Source: Cocleimonas sp. (GTDB lineage Bacteria > Pseudomonadota > Gammaproteobacteria > Thiotrichales > Thiotrichaceae). From it: a stretch of DNA of 9,159 bases. Shown piece by piece: positions 1 through 5,576 of this stretch (its first letter is position 1; each line of letters begins with the position of its first letter). Location: contig JAGLBQ010000247.1 in assembly GCA_023146675.1 (NCBI GenBank), positions 1 through 9,159 of the forward strand, read 5' to 3'. A program made the translations under genes and the position numbers. Below the pieces are notes generated by a model. That model had not been told where the DNA came from. It saw only the letters and a list, made by a program, of their open reading frames with translations, and did no database searches.

Positions 1-1
1 G

Positions 2-334
2 CAAGGTTCAAAAATGCCCATTCCTTTAGCACATGGCGAAGGTCGCGCTGTCTTTGATAATAAAGATGAAATACAGGGCGTGCTTGATGCTAATTTAGTG
101 ACACTACGTTATTTGGATAATGCAGGGCAGCCTACTGAGCATTATCCTGAAAACCCCAATGGCTCACCGCAAGGAATTACAGGGCTCACCTCAGAAGATG
201 GTCGATTTACCGTTATGATGCCCCACCCTGAGCGCGCCTTTCGTACTGTGACTAATTCATGGCACCCTGATGATTGGAATGAAGATGCAGCATGGATGCG
301 GATGTTTAGGAATGCTAGGGTTTGGGTTGATTAA
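2..334 (+). CDS. purL: Phosphoribosylformylglycinamidine synthase, C-terminal fragment (5' end outside window)
   Basis: This is the last 110 or so residues of PurL (FGAM synthase), the cytosolic ATP- and glutamine-dependent enzyme of the fourth step of de novo purine synthesis. The reading frame is open from base 2 and begins inside the protein with QGSKMPIPLAHGEGR, which is the typical proteobacterial PurL glutaminase region. The fragment holds MMPHPER (about 201-244), whose His and Glu are the known partners of the catalytic cysteine in the class I glutamine amidotransferase triad; the cysteine itself lies upstream of the window. The end (SWHPDDWNEDAAWMRMFRNAR) matches the usual C-terminus of the long single-chain gammaproteobacterial and eukaryotic-type PurL, so the 3' end looks intact. 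The ATG at 14 is internal, not a start. The next gene on this strand is a broken remnant, so purL is probably the last gene of its transcript. Confidence 0.96.
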   Translation, partial: QGSKMPIPLAHGEGRAVFDNKDEIQGVLDANLVTLRYLDNAGQPTEHYPENPNGSPQGITGLTSEDGRFTVMMPHPERAFRTVTNSWHPDDWNEDAAWMRMFRNARVWVD

Positions 335-427
335 AAAATATTTATTTCAATATAATTATCATCTCTGTATGCGACAAAAAATATTATGAATATTCTAATG
401 TATTGATTTTATGGTAGTGGGTCATTT

Positions 428-451
428 CTTTGAAATTATGATATTTCAAAG
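428..451. repeat. Perfect 9-bp stem-loop inside the inverted-repeat element
   Basis: CTTTGAAAT (428-436) pairs exactly with ATTTCAAAG (443-451), leaving a 6-base loop. It is adjacent to the left terminal repeat of the 118-bp element and has no T-run after it, so it does not look like a terminator. It is more likely part of the repeat element's secondary structure. Confidence 0.45.
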
Positions 452-459
452 TAGAAAAC

Positions 460-507
460 AACATGCAGATCATTGAATTAATATTTATTTCTCTGCTGTT
501 TTTTTTT
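460..507 (+). terminator. Possible rho-independent terminator downstream of purL
   Basis: AACA (460-463) plus GCAGA (465-469), with T464 bulged, pairs with TCTGC (492-496) and TGTT (497-500), giving nine base pairs around a 22-base loop. The T-run covers 499-507. The stem is weak and the loop long, and the site is about 125 bases after the purL stop, so this is tentative. It lies inside the 118-bp inverted-repeat element. Confidence 0.33.
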
Positions 508-623
508 AAAATCACAGACCTGACCCACTACTACTGCGCTAACCTATGTATATGCAGTCCAAGCATATAATCATATTTTATCAACATATCATTAAGCTAA
601 TCTATTTTACAGTTTGTAGACTT

Positions 624-980
624 GCAGTAGGAGGTAACTCATATCAAAAAATGGGCGCAGTGAAACCTTATAAAACGGATAATAAAGCAGAAGGACGCAT
701 CGCGGTAACAAAGAAAGAGTCTGATAAGTTTATGTTCAAGGTGCCTACATTACGTAATATCGAGTTAACGTATCCATACTTCCATGATGGTAATGCAGCA
801 ACTCTGACAGATGCGGTTAGTATTATGGGAGAGATACAATTAGGTAAAAAATTTAGTAACGATGAAAATGCCAGCATTGTTGCTTTCTTAAAAACACTGA
901 CAGGCGAGCAACCTTCATTTAAAATACCGACTTTACCACCCTCTGTTGATAATACACCTAAGCCTGTTCCGTTTAAGTAG
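624..980 (+). pseudogene. Truncated di-haem cytochrome c peroxidase (C-terminal remnant)
   Basis: The frame from AVGGNSYQKMG onward reads as the C-terminal third of a bacterial di-haem cytochrome c peroxidase (CcpA/MauG superfamily), a periplasmic enzyme that reduces hydrogen peroxide with electrons from small c-type cytochromes. Diagnostic stretches are VTKKESDKFMFKVPTLRN, ELTYPYFHDGNA, SIMGEIQLGKKF and IVAFLKTLTGEQP. The Met in SIMGEIQLG is at the position of the distal ligand of the high-potential haem in the family. In full-length proteins the second CxxCH haem site lies just before the VGGN segment; here that position reads VCRL, and no CxxCH exists upstream in this frame. Family members are about 320-350 residues; only about 118 remain. 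The same frame is open back to an ATG at 546, but residues before 624 are AT-rich and unrelated, with no signal peptide. The homologous part is not interrupted, so the loss may be recent, or a hybrid ORF may be read. Confidence 0.85.
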
Positions 981-998
981 GCTTAACGATTATCAAAT

Positions 999-1072
999 AT
1001 ACTTTCGTCAATGCAAATATTTAGGTTAGATACATCATTTACCTATCTGCGAATACTCACTGGCGAAAGTAT
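999..1072. repeat. Long-range inverted repeat upstream of cobH
   Basis: ATACTTTCGTCA (999-1010) pairs with TGGCGAAAGTAT (1061-1072) over 12 positions, 11 Watson-Crick and one G-T wobble in RNA. The 50 bases between contain a small AGATA/TATCT arm. It fills most of the 120-bp gap between the peroxidase remnant and cobH and could be a leader structure, an operator pair or a peroxidase terminator lacking a T-run. It lacks the conserved elements of a cobalamin riboswitch. Confidence 0.35.
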
Positions 1073-1100
1073 TTATTTTATAAACGACTCTTTAAATTAA

Positions 1101-1742
1101 ATGATTGATTTTGAACGTAATCCATACACCATCCAACAACGCTCCTTTGAGATTGTTCGCCAACAAGTCAATATGGATCACCTTAACGAGCTGGAACAAC
1201 AGATTGCTATTAGAATGATTTATGCCTGTGGTGATCCTTCAATTATTGATGATTTACGCTTTAGTAGCGCCGCAACGGACGCAGGTCTGCATGCATTACA
1301 GCAACAAGCGCAAGTTTTATGTGATGTGAATTTAGTGATAGCACCCTTAAATAAAAAATTACTAGAACAGCCCCCTCTGTGCTTTATCAACGATAAAAAA
1401 GTAATTTCCCAAGCAACAGCAAAACAACACACACGCAGCATGATTGCCGTGGATTATTGGCATCATGATATTGCAGGCAGTATTGTTTTAGTTGGTAATG
1501 CTCCCACTGCTCTATTTCGCCTTATGGAATTGCTTGAGCAGAATAAAATAGATAAACCTGCTTTAATTATTGCTATTCCTGTGGGTTATACAGGAGCTGC
1601 TGAGTCGAAGCAGTACCTTTGGGATCATTATCAGGCATTGGGCATTGAGTGTATTGTTTTATTGGGTACACGTGGTAGTAGTGCTTTAGCAGCTACGGCT
1701 ATGAATGCTTTATTGAGTCATTATCATGGGGTTGTATTTTGA
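1101..1742 (+). CDS. cobH: Precorrin-8X methylmutase (cobalt-precorrin-8 methylmutase), CobH/CbiC family
   Basis: CobH/CbiC moves the methyl group from C-11 to C-12 of the corrin macrocycle, giving hydrogenobyrinate (or cobyrinate in the anaerobic route), a late ring-forming step of B12 synthesis. At 213 residues it has normal family length (about 210). Conserved stretches are RSFEIVR (14-20), LRFSSAATDAGLHAL (52-66), TRS (111-113), GNAPTAL (132-138) and PVGYTGAAESK (160-170). The segment RMIYACGD (38-45) aligns with RMVHACG of Pseudomonas denitrificans CobH; the catalytic His43 there is Tyr41 here (codon TAT). Near the C-terminus the usual RGxxGGSA reads GTRGSSA. The start is set by homology and ATG; no good Shine-Dalgarno is seen, though a TATAAA at 1079-1084 could be a -10 box giving a very short leader. 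It heads the cobH-cobL-cobI group and overlaps cobL by 4 bp. The family is certain; activity is in question because of Tyr41. Confidence 0.93.
   Translation: MIDFERNPYTIQQRSFEIVRQQVNMDHLNELEQQIAIRMIYACGDPSIIDDLRFSSAATDAGLHALQQQAQVLCDVNLVIAPLNKKLLEQPPLCFINDKKVISQATAKQHTRSMIAVDYWHHDIAGSIVLVGNAPTALFRLMELLEQNKIDKPALIIAIPVGYTGAAESKQYLWDHYQALGIECIVLLGTRGSSALAATAMNALLSHYHGVVF
1728..1741 (+). promoter_or_regulatory. Ribosome binding site and TTG start of cobL, coupled to the cobH stop
   Basis: GGGG at 1728-1731 lies seven bases before a TTG at 1739-1741. The TTG shares bases with the TGA stop of cobH (TTGA, 1739-1742), a typical translational coupling arrangement. There is no ATG near this position. 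The only other nearby candidate, GTG at 1748, would cut into the conserved IHVVGLG strand, so TTG is preferred. Confidence 0.7.
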
Positions 1743-2992
1743 TTCATGTGGTTGGATTAGGTCTAGGTCATCGTGAAACCTTAAGCAATAATGCTTTACA
1801 TGCAATTCATAATGCAGCGCTTATTATCGGTTCTCAACGTCAATTATCGTGTGTGCTATCATTATTGAATGATGTGCAAGAGCAACGAAATTATCCTAGC
1901 CCCTTTGTTGGTCTTAGCACTCAACTCTCTACTTATTTAGCGACGTATCCTACCAATAAAATATGCCTACTTGCCTCTGGCGACCCTCTTTTTTATGGCA
2001 TTAGTGATTTTTTACTACGTCACTTCTCAACAAATTTACTCACCTTTTACAGCAATACATCATCAATACAAACCGCCTTTGCACGTATTAAAAAACCGTG
2101 GCAACAGGCTAAAACTATCAGCCTTCATGGCCGTCCTTTAAGTAATCTTATTCCTCATCTAGCGAATAACCCACTGGTTGCGTTATTAACTGATAAGCAT
2201 AGTCATCCCCAAGCTATTGCAAATTTATTATGCACATACGGCTATGATGAAGCTAAACTATGGGTTTGCGAAACATTAGGCTCAAAAGATGAAAAGGTTT
2301 CACTTTTTATTGCTAAAGAACTAGCAAATTCCACTCAACATTTTCACCCATTACATATCACCATTGTTGAAACAAAAGTGGCTCACTGCACTTTGCCTAG
2401 CTTTGCTGGATTTCAGGATGAGTTATTTATAACGGATACCGATCAAGCAGGTAGAGGCATGATCAGTAAACGCGAAGTACGTCTTACAGCGTTAAGTTTA
2501 TTACAACCAAAGGCAAATGATATTGCATGGGATATTGGCGCAGGTTGTGGGACAATTGCGGTTGAATGGGCGTATTGGAATCAGCAAGGTACCCTTTATG
2601 CTGTTGAGCATCATACCAAGCGCTTGGCTTGTCTTAAGAAAAATAAGCAAAAATTTGGAGTTAATAATTTACAGATTATTGCAGATAAAGCACCAGATGG
2701 ATTGAATGATCTTCCACAACCTAATGCTATTTTTATTGGGGGTACAGCGGGAAAGCTATCAGCCATTATGGATACTTGCTGGAGTAGCTTGCTTACAGGT
2801 GGTTGTTTGGTGATCAATTGTGTGACAGAAAATTGTAAAGCGGATCTGCAACACTGGTTACAGCAGCAAGATATTGCAGATGAGATGCTTGAATGGACAG
2901 AAATAGCGGTGAGTAAAGGTGGTCAATTAGCAGGACAATTATTAATGCGTCCGCGTCTTCCAGTACGTTTATTAAAAATAGTGAAAGACTAA
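1739..2992 (+). CDS. cobL: Precorrin-6Y C5,15-methyltransferase (decarboxylating), fused CbiE-CbiT
   Basis: This bifunctional cytosolic enzyme uses two S-adenosylmethionine molecules to methylate C-5 and C-15 of precorrin-6B and removes the C-12 acetate carboxyl, producing precorrin-8X, the substrate of the neighbouring CobH. Residues 1-200 form a tetrapyrrole methylase (CbiE) domain, with VVGLGLG at the N-terminus and ASGDPLFYG at 79-87. Residues about 215-417 form the CbiT domain: ISKREVRLTAL precedes a class I methyltransferase SAM-binding loop WDIGAGCGTIAVEW (about 264-277). At 417 residues it matches fused CobL/CbiET proteins (about 400-430). It starts with TTG overlapping the cobH stop, and cobI follows after two bases, so the three are almost certainly one transcript. 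Whether the pathway is aerobic (CobL) or anaerobic (CbiET) cannot be told from this gene. No frameshift or missing motif was noticed. Confidence 0.95.
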   Translation: MIHVVGLGLGHRETLSNNALHAIHNAALIIGSQRQLSCVLSLLNDVQEQRNYPSPFVGLSTQLSTYLATYPTNKICLLASGDPLFYGISDFLLRHFSTNLLTFYSNTSSIQTAFARIKKPWQQAKTISLHGRPLSNLIPHLANNPLVALLTDKHSHPQAIANLLCTYGYDEAKLWVCETLGSKDEKVSLFIAKELANSTQHFHPLHITIVETKVAHCTLPSFAGFQDELFITDTDQAGRGMISKREVRLTALSLLQPKANDIAWDIGAGCGTIAVEWAYWNQQGTLYAVEHHTKRLACLKKNKQKFGVNNLQIIADKAPDGLNDLPQPNAIFIGGTAGKLSAIMDTCWSSLLTGGCLVINCVTENCKADLQHWLQQQDIADEMLEWTEIAVSKGGQLAGQLLMRPRLPVRLLKIVKD

Positions 2993-2994
2993 TA

Positions 2995-3684
2995 ATGAAT
3001 GAAAATAATGGAATATTTTACGGCATTGGCGTGGGCACGGGTGATCCAGAGTACTTAACCTTAAAAGCAGTGCGTCTAATACAGCAAGCGGATGTTATTG
3101 CTTATTTAAAATCTGATAAAGGCGTTAGCATCGCCCGCGATATTGCATCAGAATGGATTAAAGAACAGCAACAAATAATCATTCTAATGCCTTATAAAAC
3201 CAATCGTGATGCAGCTAATAAAGCCTATGATACTGCGGAAAATAAGATTTCTGGCTATCTTCAACAAGGGCTAAGTGTTGCTTTTATATGCGAAGGCGAC
3301 CCTCTCTTTTTTGGTTCTTATATCTATTTACATCAAAGGTTAAGCCAACACTATCACTGTAAAATAGTGCCAGGTATTAGCTCAATTAATGCCGCAACTG
3401 CATTAGCACAAATACCACTGACACAGCAAAATGAAACCTTAGCCGTTGTTACCTCTCGCAATTCAGATGAGGAAATTCTGAGTGTATTAGATAATCATTC
3501 AAGCGTTGTTATTATGAAAGCGGGCATTGCTCGCCCGCGTTTATTGGCGTTAATTAAACAAAGCAAACGATTAGAAAATACTTGTTATGTACAGCGAGCA
3601 GGACAGAAAGGGGAAGTAGTGATTCACGATGTTAGCCAACTCATAGGGAAAGGGGATTATTTTTCGCTGTTAGTTGTGCGTTAG
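2995..3684 (+). CDS. cobI: Precorrin-2 C20-methyltransferase, CobI/CbiL family
   Basis: CobI/CbiL transfers a methyl group from S-adenosylmethionine to C-20 of precorrin-2 (or cobalt-factor II), an early committed step that diverts the tetrapyrrole from sirohaem to cobalamin. The 229-residue protein has the tetrapyrrole methylase fold signatures: YGIGVGTGDPEYLTLKAVRLI (from residue 9; the family usually has GVGPGDP, here T for P), the EGDPLFFGS loop (100-108), VPGISS (125-130), and the C-terminal FSLLVVR. The GDPExLTLKAVR pattern and the length (usually 230-245) favour CobI over CobJ or CobM. The ATG at 2995 is two bases after the cobL stop, with only a weak purine stretch (GTGAAAG) upstream, suggesting translation coupled to cobL. 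It is the last gene of the block; a stem-loop follows 15 bases later. Confidence 0.94.
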   Translation: MNENNGIFYGIGVGTGDPEYLTLKAVRLIQQADVIAYLKSDKGVSIARDIASEWIKEQQQIIILMPYKTNRDAANKAYDTAENKISGYLQQGLSVAFICEGDPLFFGSYIYLHQRLSQHYHCKIVPGISSINAATALAQIPLTQQNETLAVVTSRNSDEEILSVLDNHSSVVIMKAGIARPRLLALIKQSKRLENTCYVQRAGQKGEVVIHDVSQLIGKGDYFSLLVVR

Positions 3685-3699
3685 GAGCTTTTATTCATC

Positions 3700-3724
3700 G
3701 TTAGTAGAGACGCTCTCTACTAAC
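3700..3724. terminator. Stem-loop between convergent cobI and the beta-helix lipoprotein gene
   Basis: GTTAGTAGAGA (3700-3710) pairs perfectly with TCTCTACTAAC (3714-3724): an 11-bp stem with a three-base loop (CGC). It lies between two convergent stop codons (3684 and 3734), the classic place for a bidirectional terminator. Neither flank has a proper T-run (TAAAATAAATTA on the + strand side), so it may work poorly as an intrinsic terminator, or instead stabilise the 3' ends of both mRNAs. Confidence 0.55.
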
Positions 3725-3733
3725 TAAAATAAA

Positions 3734-5065
3734 TTACTTAGAACTTTCAATAACTGAAACGGCTGGCTTATTACCACTAAATACACTACCTGTGGGATTA
3801 AAACGTAGCCATACACCAGGCTTAGAACTAAAAGTATTATCTCTAACAACCGTTCCATCAACGCTATGAACGTCGGTCACTTCACCTGTTGTACCAATAA
3901 TAATATCTTTTCTTTCTGTATTTCTAAAACGGTTATTAGAAATAGTATTATTATCATCTTCAACAATAACTGCTTTTTCAGTGTTATCGAAAGTATTGTT
4001 AATTACTCTATTATTTTTTGCAAAATCTTCATAATATTTCTCACTGTTCTTTTCCCTTATATGTATAACAGGATCGCCACATTTGAAGTTATTTAAGTCT
4101 CGACTTTGACGGGATCCAATCCAAACACCCTTTTTCTCATCAGAGAAACTATTATTTTCGATCAAATTAAAATTACTGCCTTGATAACGAGGTAATTGCT
4201 CTGCTTCTTTATAGCGTTCATAACAATTTTTATATATAAAAATTGCACCACCTGCATTATTAACAAACTTATTATTTTTAATTGTATTGTAGGCAGAAGA
4301 ATCAACCGCAATAGCTTCACGCTTGCGAACACGAGGCTTACGTTTTCTTTCCTCTAAATTATAGGTACTATCACCATTTTTAGAGAATATTGAGTTACTG
4401 ATGGTAATTCGTTGAGTACCAGATTCTAAATACATCCCCATATCCGACGCTCTATCAATGGTATTTTTATTAGCAATAAGATCCGTTATATAACGCTGTA
4501 TGAAGATACCTGCCTTATGACTTTTTATTATTTCATTATTTTCTATACGTATATTTTTAGGCGACAGTGTTCTTAAATAATTCTCTAATACCGCAACATT
4601 ACGCCCTGCTTTCAAGTCATCATGTGATGTCTTATTAAGACCAAATGAAATATTAAAACCATTGATATAAAAAAGAACTTTGCAGTTCTTTACCGTTACA
4701 TTTTGTAAAAAGTTATTTTCTGACCCTGAAATAGTAAATGCTGTATTACGAGGAACTTCTGCTACTTTATAGCGACGATAAAATTCATTCCTTTTTATTT
4801 TTCCTAAACCATTTAGCTCAGCACCATTGCAATCAAAGGTAATGTCAGATTTAGAAATAGTAAACGTGACTTTGTCATATTTACAGCCTTTAGGGATGGT
4901 AGTATTTTTAGCAATTTCAATCGTTTCACCAGAATTCCATTTAGGGCAATTGGCTGGATTACTATTTTGTATTGGTGTACGAGTTGGTACAGAAAGATCC
5001 AATAATTTATCTGCATTACAAGCTGACAGTAATAGCAAAGGGATGAGAGTTAGTACAATTTTCAT
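3734..5065 (-). CDS. Right-handed parallel beta-helix repeat lipoprotein
   Basis: The 443-residue protein begins with a lipoprotein signal peptide: Lys2, hydrophobic residues 3-13, and lipobox LLSAC with Cys16; Asn17 after it fits outer-membrane sorting by Lol rules. From about residue 60 to 435 it shows repeated N-x-I-x-N-N-x-F turns, for example NIRIENNEI (171), RITISNSIF (219), NTIKNNKF (260), NLIENNSF (300), NRVINNTF (352), NTISNNRF (373) and TVVRDNTF (405). This ladder is typical of NosD/PbH1-type right-handed beta-helices, a fold shared by pectate lyases, alginate epimerases and adhesins. I see no family-specific catalytic signature, so a carbohydrate-active or binding role is only inferred. 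A strongly basic insert (238-251) interrupts the helix. Cysteines at 40, 61, 79, 128, 281 and 329 may form disulfides. It is preceded by AAAGG 10 bases before the ATG and follows the small gene by 82 bases, so it is probably the last gene of the protease operon. Confidence 0.82.
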   Translation of the reverse strand: MKIVLTLIPLLLLSACNADKLLDLSVPTRTPIQNSNPANCPKWNSGETIEIAKNTTIPKGCKYDKVTFTISKSDITFDCNGAELNGLGKIKRNEFYRRYKVAEVPRNTAFTISGSENNFLQNVTVKNCKVLFYINGFNISFGLNKTSHDDLKAGRNVAVLENYLRTLSPKNIRIENNEIIKSHKAGIFIQRYITDLIANKNTIDRASDMGMYLESGTQRITISNSIFSKNGDSTYNLEERKRKPRVRKREAIAVDSSAYNTIKNNKFVNNAGGAIFIYKNCYERYKEAEQLPRYQGSNFNLIENNSFSDEKKGVWIGSRQSRDLNNFKCGDPVIHIREKNSEKYYEDFAKNNRVINNTFDNTEKAVIVEDDNNTISNNRFRNTERKDIIIGTTGEVTDVHSVDGTVVRDNTFSSKPGVWLRFNPTGSVFSGNKPAVSVIESSK

Positions 5066-5086
5066 ATTGAGTTACCTTTAAACATT

Positions 5087-5098
5087 CCCTTATAAGGG
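5087..5098. promoter_or_regulatory. Perfect palindrome in the leader of the beta-helix gene
   Basis: CCCTTATAAGGG is a perfect 12-bp palindrome, located 21 bases upstream of the beta-helix start codon in the 82-bp gap after the small gene. It could be an operator or, since it includes TATAAG on the - strand, overlap a -10 element; no convincing -35 was found. Short palindromes can be chance. Confidence 0.25.
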
Positions 5099-5147
5099 TA
5101 GCTTATGTGTGGATAGTTTTCTAATTATTATTTAAATGATGGAGTAT

Positions 5148-5576
5148 TTAATCCTGACAAGCACTTAACATTGTCTGATTATATCGCTCAGCATAAGCAA
5201 CAAAGGCACTGTAAAAACGTCGATGATACTGACCATAAAGCTGATCCCCAAAACCTCTTTCATAACGCAACCCGCACTGCCCTTTTAGCATTGAGTAGGT
5301 ATTAACATCAATGCTAGGAATATTCAGCCCCCTACCCGCTTTAGCAATGAATTTTTTATCACCACTGGCAATCGCTTGTTGCGCATCAGCAACAGGGTTG
5401 CGCTGATTCAAGTCAGCTAGTTTTTGGATAAACTCATGGTCTTTTGACTGCTTTGGAGGACTCACAGTATTGATGCCTCCTTGAAAATCTGTCTCTTTTT
5501 TATCACCGTTTGCCATACATCCCTGCTGTGTTATTAACACTACTCCCATCAGTGCTATATAATTTTTATTTCTCAT
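5148..5576 (-). CDS. Small exported protein of unknown function (possible lipoprotein)
   Basis: I do not recognise a named family. The 142-residue product has a short basic N-terminus (MRNKN), a hydrophobic run and Cys20 in ITQQGC, which looks like a lipoprotein signal, but Gln at -3 and -2 is not a standard lipobox, so it may instead be periplasmic. Residues 21-60 are polar and low in structure. The C-terminal part (60-142) is more regular: DAQQAIASGDKKFIAKAGRG, then GQCGLRYERGFGD, then a probably helical end with YAERYNQ. Cys101 and Cys140 could form a disulfide. The start is supported by AAAGG eight bases upstream, and it overlaps the protease stop by 11 bp, so the two are co-translated. 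The tight coupling suggests an accessory, inhibitor or chaperone role for the protease, but the sequence does not show this. Confidence 0.72.
   Translation of the reverse strand: MRNKNYIALMGVVLITQQGCMANGDKKETDFQGGINTVSPPKQSKDHEFIQKLADLNQRNPVADAQQAIASGDKKFIAKAGRGLNIPSIDVNTYSMLKGQCGLRYERGFGDQLYGQYHRRFYSAFVAYAERYNQTMLSACQD

Larger units (their letters stand above)
414..531. repeat. Inverted-repeat-bounded element of 118 bp (possible MITE or REP-like remnant)
   Basis: The left end GTAGTGGGTCA (414-424) is the exact reverse complement of the right end TGACCCACTAC (521-531), an 11-bp perfect terminal inverted repeat enclosing 96 bp of AT-rich DNA with no ORF. A second perfect palindrome (428-451) sits directly inside the left end. 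No clear target-site duplication is visible. The right end reads GACCTGACCCACTAC, which from memory resembles GGGTCAGGTC-type palindromes found near Y1 (REP-associated) transposases; this is a weak inference. The element lies between intact purL and a truncated peroxidase gene, so it may mark the site of an old rearrangement. Confidence 0.45.

Noticed and set aside
337..491. Direct repeat AATATTTATTTC (337-348 and 480-491)
   Set aside because: Low-complexity AT-rich 12-mer; chance matches of this kind are expected in this base composition, and neither copy coincides with the ends of the inverted-repeat element.
546..623. N-terminal part of a 144-residue ORF as a genuine start of the peroxidase gene
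   Set aside because: These codons are AT-rich, lack a signal peptide or CxxCH, and do not resemble the peroxidase family; similarity begins at 624.
981..1100. Cobalamin riboswitch upstream of cobH
   Set aside because: The B12-box (GCCACTG-like) and the upstream conserved helices are not present; only a simple long-range inverted repeat is seen.
3866..4096. Plus-strand ORF of 76 codons opposite the beta-helix gene
   Set aside because: Its Asn/Ile/Phe-rich composition is the complement of the Asn-rich beta-helix repeats; no independent coding evidence.
3734..5065. Asn-rich repeats of the beta-helix gene as a tandem DNA repeat
   Set aside because: The turns are similar in protein pattern only; spacing and nucleotide sequence vary, so there is no DNA-level tandem repeat.
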